The notes beneath the pieces were generated by a model. It was not told where the DNA came from, ran no database searches, and saw only the letters and a list, made by a program, of their open reading frames with translations. DNA of 64,000 nucleotides. Source: Aedoeadaptatus coxii. GTDB lineage: Bacteria > Bacillota > Clostridia > Tissierellales > Peptoniphilaceae. The stretch lies in the NCBI RefSeq assembly GCF_903819215.1, contig NZ_CAIJCT010000016.1; one strand, given 5' to 3'. Position 1 is the first letter of the stretch; each line of letters begins with the position of its first letter. Shown one piece after another: positions 59,860 through 64,000 of the stretch. Made by a program: the position numbers and the translations under genes.

Positions 59860-60773
59860 TATTCCTCCATATCTTGAATTTTGTCGATGATAAAGCGCTT
59901 TATTTCTTTTATAATAGGCGGATTTTCTACGGCAATATTTTCGCAACATACCACTGTCCAATCTACGGATTCGCGCACGGGAACCATGATTAAATTTCTT
60001 GCCATGTCTTTCGTAAAATAATGGCGAATGCGTTCGGGCATAAGGCTGATGTAATCGGTGCCGATAAGGGTCGTTACCTGAAAATCCCAAACGGATCCGG
60101 CGAGAGCTACATGGGCTTCGAGTCCTCTGGAATGAATGGCATTTTGGATGAGGTAGTATGTGGAGAATTTATCGCCGGGAACGGACAGGGGATAGTGGAC
60201 GATGTCTTCCCAATCGAGGTATTCTCTCTTGGCCAGCGGGTGGCTTTTAGAGAGAATGGCGGCAAACTTTGAGTGATCTACGGGGATTTTGGAAATTCCC
60301 ACATTATTGTAATCGTTCGGTTCGGTCATAAGTCCCAGATCGACCGACTGATTCAGCAGACTTTCTTTTAACCCTTCCTGATCCGTTTCGGAAAAAATAA
60401 ATTCCACTTGAGGAAAACGTTCGTGAAGGAAAAACAGAATGGACGCCAAGTAGCTGCGCAACAAAAAGGGAGGCGCCGCAATGTTGACGGTGCGCGTAAA
60501 GTGATTTCCGATGCGATGGAGTTGACGGATTATTTTTTCGTGGCGACGAAGAAGGAGCTTGCCCTCTTCATATAAATAGCGTCCGCCGGGGGTCAGATCC
60601 GTGTAGCGGCCTTTGTTTTTAATAAAAAGGGCGACACCCTCTTCTTTTTCCATGGCGCGTATGGCGTTGCTCAGCGCCGGTTGAGAAATATAAAGCTCTT
60701 GGGCCGCCTTGGTAACATTAAAATTATTTTCCACGACGGCGATAAAGTAGATGATTTTTTGTAGGTCGATCAT
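59859..60773 (-). CDS. LysR-family transcriptional regulator
   Basis: 304 residues. N-terminal winged helix YFIAVVENNFNVTKAAQELYISQPALSNAIRAMEKEEG; C-terminal effector domain. It is divergent from a permease, CoA-transferase and enoyl-CoA hydratase operon, which it most likely activates in response to an organic acid or acyl-CoA. Confidence 0.93.
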   Translation of the reverse strand: MIDLQKIIYFIAVVENNFNVTKAAQELYISQPALSNAIRAMEKEEGVALFIKNKGRYTDLTPGGRYLYEEGKLLLRRHEKIIRQLHRIGNHFTRTVNIAAPPFLLRSYLASILFFLHERFPQVEFIFSETDQEGLKESLLNQSVDLGLMTEPNDYNNVGISKIPVDHSKFAAILSKSHPLAKREYLDWEDIVHYPLSVPGDKFSTYYLIQNAIHSRGLEAHVALAGSVWDFQVTTLIGTDYISLMPERIRHYFTKDMARNLIMVPVRESVDWTVVCCENIAVENPPIIKEIKRFIIDKIQDMEE

Positions 60774-60799
60774 AAGCCCTCCTTACATTCTATTATACG

Positions 60800-60814
60800 A
60801 TAACTTTAAGTTAT
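60800..60814. promoter_or_regulatory. LysR-type operator (T-N11-A palindrome)
   Basis: ATAACTTTAAGTTAT is a perfect 7-1-7 inverted repeat containing T-N11-A, just upstream of the lysR start. A possible permease promoter (TTGATA 60856, TATAAA 60881, 19-base spacer) lies further right. Confidence 0.6.
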
Positions 60815-61034
60815 GAAAATGATTACATTTTCGTCTTTTTAATAACGAGTAAAGCTTGATAAGATATTTTCAGAACGAAGTATAAAATATTTAAAAACGA
60901 AAAACAGGAGGAGTAAAAAATGCCATAAAAAACAAAGGGCTAATTTTTTTTACATTGCTTGTTATAAAAAAGTCGTTTTTAAAGCTTCGTCGTCAGAATC
61001 TATGCTTTCGTTTTATATGTGAAAGGAGTGCAAA

Positions 61035-62351
61035 ATGGGAGTTATTGGTTTACTACTCGCATTGGCTGTGCTTATCGTCCTGGTCTTTAAAGGCTATCAT
61101 GCATTGCCGGTGTCCTTATTTGCAGCACTAGTTATTTTTGTTACCAACCGATTTGATATTTGGCCCGGTTTTATGAAGGGTTATGCCCCTGCCATGACCG
61201 GATTCATCGCAAGCTATCTCATTATGTTCTTACTGGGCTCACTGGTAGGCGAGCTCTTATCGAAATCCGGCGCGGCAAGTGCCATTGCAAAAAAGCTCAC
61301 CGATACATTCGGTGCGAAACACGCTTTTTTAATCGTCGTCTTATCGTCGGTTATCTTATCGTACGGCGGCGTTTCCGTCTTCGTCATCGTCTTCTCGATT
61401 TATCCCATTGCGCTTATTCTCTTCCAGGAAGCGGATATTCCAAAGCGCGTGATCCCCGGAGCCATTATGCTGGGCGCAGGTTCTTTTACCATGACGGCCC
61501 TTCCCGGATCTCCGGCTCTTACGAACATTATCCCCACGAAATATTTGGGTACGACGACCACAGCCGCACCCCTCGTGGGCATCGGCGCTTCCATCGTCAT
61601 GTTTACCGTAGGTGTTATTATTTTCAACGCTTACATTAAGAAGTTGAAGGCGAACGGCGAAAAGTTTGAACTGGGCGAAAAAGATAAATTAATCGGCATT
61701 TCCGCCGAACAAATGGAAAACTTACCTGCTTTCGGCCTGTCCATTATCCCCATTATCGTCATCGTCGCTACGATTTTAGGCGTACGCTTTGCGGGCATCG
61801 ACATCGACCCTATTTATTCTGTGGTCATCGCTCTTTTAGCAGGCGCCATCGTAACCTATATTCTTTTCTACAAACGCCTCGATGATCCCAAGGCATCGGT
61901 TCGTATGGCCAGTGAAGGTTCCATCAATGCCCTCGTCAACACTTCGTCCATCGTCGGCTTCGGCGGCGCCATTCGTCTCGTGCCCGCATTCCAAGCCTTC
62001 GTAAACTTCGCCACAGGCCTCGCATTTAATCCCCTGATTTCGGCGGCCCTTGCGGTCAATATTATTGCGGGGATTACAGGTTCTTCTTCGGCGGGGATTA
62101 CGATTTTCATGGACTCTATGAGCCAAAATTTCTTAAACATGGGCATCGAACCTCAACTTTTACACCGCGTCTGCGCTATTGCAGCCGGCGTTTTAGACTC
62201 TCTGCCTCACGCAGGCCCTAATGTTACCTTCTTAATGGTAGCGGGTCTTTCCTTTAAAGAAGGCTACCCGGGCATTTTCATCGCCACCTGTATCGTACCG
62301 TTCTTCGGTTTGATCACGGCGCTTTGCCTCGGTCTCATGGGCATTATTTAA
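61035..62351 (+). CDS. GntP-family permease
   Basis: 438-residue polytopic transporter. LSSVILSYGGVSVFVIVFSIYPIALILF and GAGSFTMTALPGSPALTNIIPTKYLG are typical of GntP/CitMHS-like carriers. SSSAGITIFMDSMSQNF and DSLPHAGPNVTFLMVAG near the end resemble the hydroxybutyrate or short-acid branch. With the CoA-transferase downstream I infer uptake of an organic acid. GAAAGGAG precedes the ATG. Confidence 0.88.
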   Translation: MGVIGLLLALAVLIVLVFKGYHALPVSLFAALVIFVTNRFDIWPGFMKGYAPAMTGFIASYLIMFLLGSLVGELLSKSGAASAIAKKLTDTFGAKHAFLIVVLSSVILSYGGVSVFVIVFSIYPIALILFQEADIPKRVIPGAIMLGAGSFTMTALPGSPALTNIIPTKYLGTTTTAAPLVGIGASIVMFTVGVIIFNAYIKKLKANGEKFELGEKDKLIGISAEQMENLPAFGLSIIPIIVIVATILGVRFAGIDIDPIYSVVIALLAGAIVTYILFYKRLDDPKASVRMASEGSINALVNTSSIVGFGGAIRLVPAFQAFVNFATGLAFNPLISAALAVNIIAGITGSSSAGITIFMDSMSQNFLNMGIEPQLLHRVCAIAAGVLDSLPHAGPNVTFLMVAGLSFKEGYPGIFIATCIVPFFGLITALCLGLMGII

Positions 62352-62378
62352 TCGTCTTGGAAACGGAAAGGATTGATT

Positions 62379-63938
62379 ATGAAACGTATTAATGCAAAAC
62401 AAGCGGCGGAACTCGTCCAAGACGGGGATGGCCTGATTGTATCGGGATTTTTACTTCAAACCACACCTTCTGAAATTTTAACCGCCATTGGCGAACGCTT
62501 TTTGGAAGAGGGAAGCCCGAAAAATTTAACGGTCCTTCAAGCAGCCGGCATCGGCAATAATAAAGACGAAGGGATTTATGAAATTTCCCATCCCGGCATG
62601 ATTAAGCGTTATATCACCGGCCACTTTGCCAACAATCAACGGCTCATCGATCAAGCCAATGCCAACGAAGTGGAAGCGTACAATTTCCCTCAAGGGGTCG
62701 TATCGAAAATGTACCGCAACATCGCCTCCGGTTTTAACGGCGACATTACAAAAGTCGGGCTGAAAACTTTCTGCGACCCTCGTTTGGAAGGCGGAAAAAT
62801 TAATTCCGCCGCAAAAGAAGATTTAGTCGAACTTCTGGAAGTGGGCGGCGAAGAATTCCTTTATTACAAAGCGCCTCATATCGACGTGGCCATTATTCGC
62901 GGTACCACCGCCGACGAGCAGGGCAATATTACCCTGGAAGAGGAAGCATCCGTCGTCGACGCCCGGGAAATCGCCATGGCGGCAAAGGCAAACGGCGGCA
63001 AGGTCATCGTTCAGGTAAAATACCTGGCCGATTCCAAATCCATTAATCGCAACGACGTCATTATCCCCGGCATTTTCGTGGATTACGTCGTCTTAAGCGA
63101 ACAGCCGGAAACGAAACATCGCCAAACGCCGGCAAACTTTTACGACCCGGCCATTGCAGGCCAACGCCGCGTCATAATGGAACAAAGTGCAAGCTTCCCC
63201 TTAAATGAACGGAAGGTTATCGCCCGACGCGCCGCCATGGAACTTCATCCGGGAGATGTTGTGAACCTGGGTATCGGCATTCCCGAAGTCGTCGGTATCG
63301 TCGCCAACGAAGAGGGCTTCGGCGACGAGATTATCCTGACGTTGGAAGACGGCATGATCGGCGGCATTCCCTTAGGCGGCGCCAACTTCGGTTCGGCGGT
63401 CAACGCCATGGTAGGCCTGCCTATGAATCAGCAATTTGACTTCTACAACGGCGGCGGATTGGACTGCGCCTTCTTGGGCTTCGCCGAAGTTAACAGCAAG
63501 GGCGACATTAATGTCAGCAAATTCGGCGATCGCATTGCCGGTTGTGGCGGCTTTATCGACATTTCCCAATCCACTGAGAATATTTATTTCTGCGGCACCC
63601 TTACGGCCGGCGGCTTAAAAGAACGTGTGGAAGACGGAAAACTCGTCATCGAGCAGGAAGGTAAGCGCAAAAAATTCTTAAAATCTTTGGATCAAATCAC
63701 TTACAGCGCCGATTACGGCTTGGAAAACGGACAAAACGTCACCTTTATTACCGACCGCTGCGTCATGAAGCCGTCGGAAAAAGGCCTCGTCATTACGGAA
63801 GTGGCGCCGGGCGTGGACATTCAAAAAGATATTATCGACCAAATGGAATTTGATCCCATCGTAGCCGACGACGTAAAGACCATGGATCTTTCCATTTTTG
63901 AGGACAAGCTTATGGATCTGAAAGGGCGATTTGCATGA
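62379..63938 (+). CDS. Family I acyl-CoA:carboxylate CoA-transferase
   Basis: 519-residue fused alpha-beta CoA-transferase like propionate CoA-transferase or YdiF. The alpha part starts at AAELVQDGDGLIVSGF; the beta part carries LTLEDGMIGGIPLGGANFG, where Glu323 is the catalytic residue forming the glutamyl-CoA thioester. Start ATG 62379 after GGAAAGG. It should activate the imported acid using an acyl-CoA donor. Overlaps the next gene by four bases. Confidence 0.9.
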   Translation: MKRINAKQAAELVQDGDGLIVSGFLLQTTPSEILTAIGERFLEEGSPKNLTVLQAAGIGNNKDEGIYEISHPGMIKRYITGHFANNQRLIDQANANEVEAYNFPQGVVSKMYRNIASGFNGDITKVGLKTFCDPRLEGGKINSAAKEDLVELLEVGGEEFLYYKAPHIDVAIIRGTTADEQGNITLEEEASVVDAREIAMAAKANGGKVIVQVKYLADSKSINRNDVIIPGIFVDYVVLSEQPETKHRQTPANFYDPAIAGQRRVIMEQSASFPLNERKVIARRAAMELHPGDVVNLGIGIPEVVGIVANEEGFGDEIILTLEDGMIGGIPLGGANFGSAVNAMVGLPMNQQFDFYNGGGLDCAFLGFAEVNSKGDINVSKFGDRIAGCGGFIDISQSTENIYFCGTLTAGGLKERVEDGKLVIEQEGKRKKFLKSLDQITYSADYGLENGQNVTFITDRCVMKPSEKGLVITEVAPGVDIQKDIIDQMEFDPIVADDVKTMDLSIFEDKLMDLKGRFA

Positions 63939-64000
63939 TCGATTTAAAAATCGAAGAGCGCATCGCTACTGTAATCTTTAATCGGCCGGAAGCGATGAAT
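63935..64000 (+). CDS. Enoyl-CoA hydratase/isomerase family protein (5' end only)
   Basis: The 22 visible codons, beginning MIDLKIEERIATVIFNRPEA, have the crotonase N-terminal pattern with NRPE. The rest lies beyond the window. ATGA overlap with the CoA-transferase stop places it in the same operon. Confidence 0.75.
   Translation, partial: MIDLKIEERIATVIFNRPEAMN

Noticed and set aside
1..64000. Mobile elements, prophage, rRNA operon or CRISPR array
   Set aside because: No transposase, integrase, phage structural gene, rRNA sequence or regular repeat array was seen; the region looks like stable core chromosome.

Overview
This window is the replication-origin neighbourhood of a bacterial chromosome. 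It most likely comes from an anaerobic Firmicute (Bacillota), and the mix of genes suggests a non-sporulating anaerobic coccus of the Peptoniphilaceae/Tissierellia type; that placement is inference. The supporting signs are the classic order mnmE-jag-yidC-yidD-rnpA-rpmH / oriC / dnaA-dnaN-yaaA-recF-gyrB-gyrA, strong AGGAGG ribosome sites, TTG and GTG starts, Gram-positive sigma-A promoters, a B12-dependent ribonucleotide reductase, a glycyl-radical enzyme with its activase, and amino-acid and organic-acid transporters with a CoA-transferase. I saw no rRNA, insertion sequence, prophage or CRISPR array.

Layout. 1-3376 (minus): mnmE (cut by the window edge), khpB/jag, yidC, yidD, rnpA, rpmH, driven by a near-consensus promoter at 3446-3474. 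3377-5375: a two-part oriC with DnaA boxes on both sides of dnaA. 5376-12180: dnaN, an S4-domain gene, recF, gyrB, gyrA. 12244-14336: a partner-switching sigma module (STAS antagonist, degenerate anti-sigma kinase, SigB/F/G-type sigma) with a membrane protein. 14390-17925: tRNA-Arg(CCT), a MarR regulator, an ArsS-like radical SAM protein, a DUF3783 protein and a HAD phosphatase. 18018-24994: dinB, two hotdog proteins, a DMT transporter, a zinc-ribbon tail-anchored protein, AlkD, cysteine desulfurase with mnmA (s2U34 tRNA thiolation), and a MaoC-like protein.

25198-34021: two tandem BrnQ branched-chain amino-acid carriers, NhaC, a GH73 glucosaminidase, NrdJ preceded by NrdR-like boxes, and a secreted LysM/G5/M23 peptidase; then tRNA-Ser(CGA). 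34255-38605: an unusual ATP-grasp protein (minus), tpx, rlmH, two unknown small proteins, a nitroreductase and an acidic protein. 38625-43108: an MFS transporter behind a structured, terminator-bearing leader RNA that I could not assign to a known class, then a Fur/Zur-type regulator divergent from a zinc ABC transporter. 43215-49305: walJ, surE, a DMT transporter, membrane protein, NIF3/YqfO-like domain protein, nfo, and convergent glpK.

49306-51827: a possible small RNA, then two short chromate-transporter halves separated by a PTS-IIC/PfoR-like membrane protein. 51891-59806: proC, a MATE exporter, YwaF, a Crp-family regulator divergent from a YjjI/YjjW glycyl-radical pair, an SdpI-like protein, and a secreted stalk-domain protein whose promoter spacer holds an A7-G8 tract. 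59859-64000: a LysR regulator divergent from a GntP-type permease, a family I CoA-transferase and the start of an enoyl-CoA hydratase, which reads as an organic-acid uptake and CoA-activation operon.

The items most worth following up are the MFS leader RNA, the homopolymer-containing promoter at 58616-58643, the YjjI/YjjW-Crp locus with its operator palindrome, and the sigma module whose kinase seems to have lost its ATP-binding boxes.
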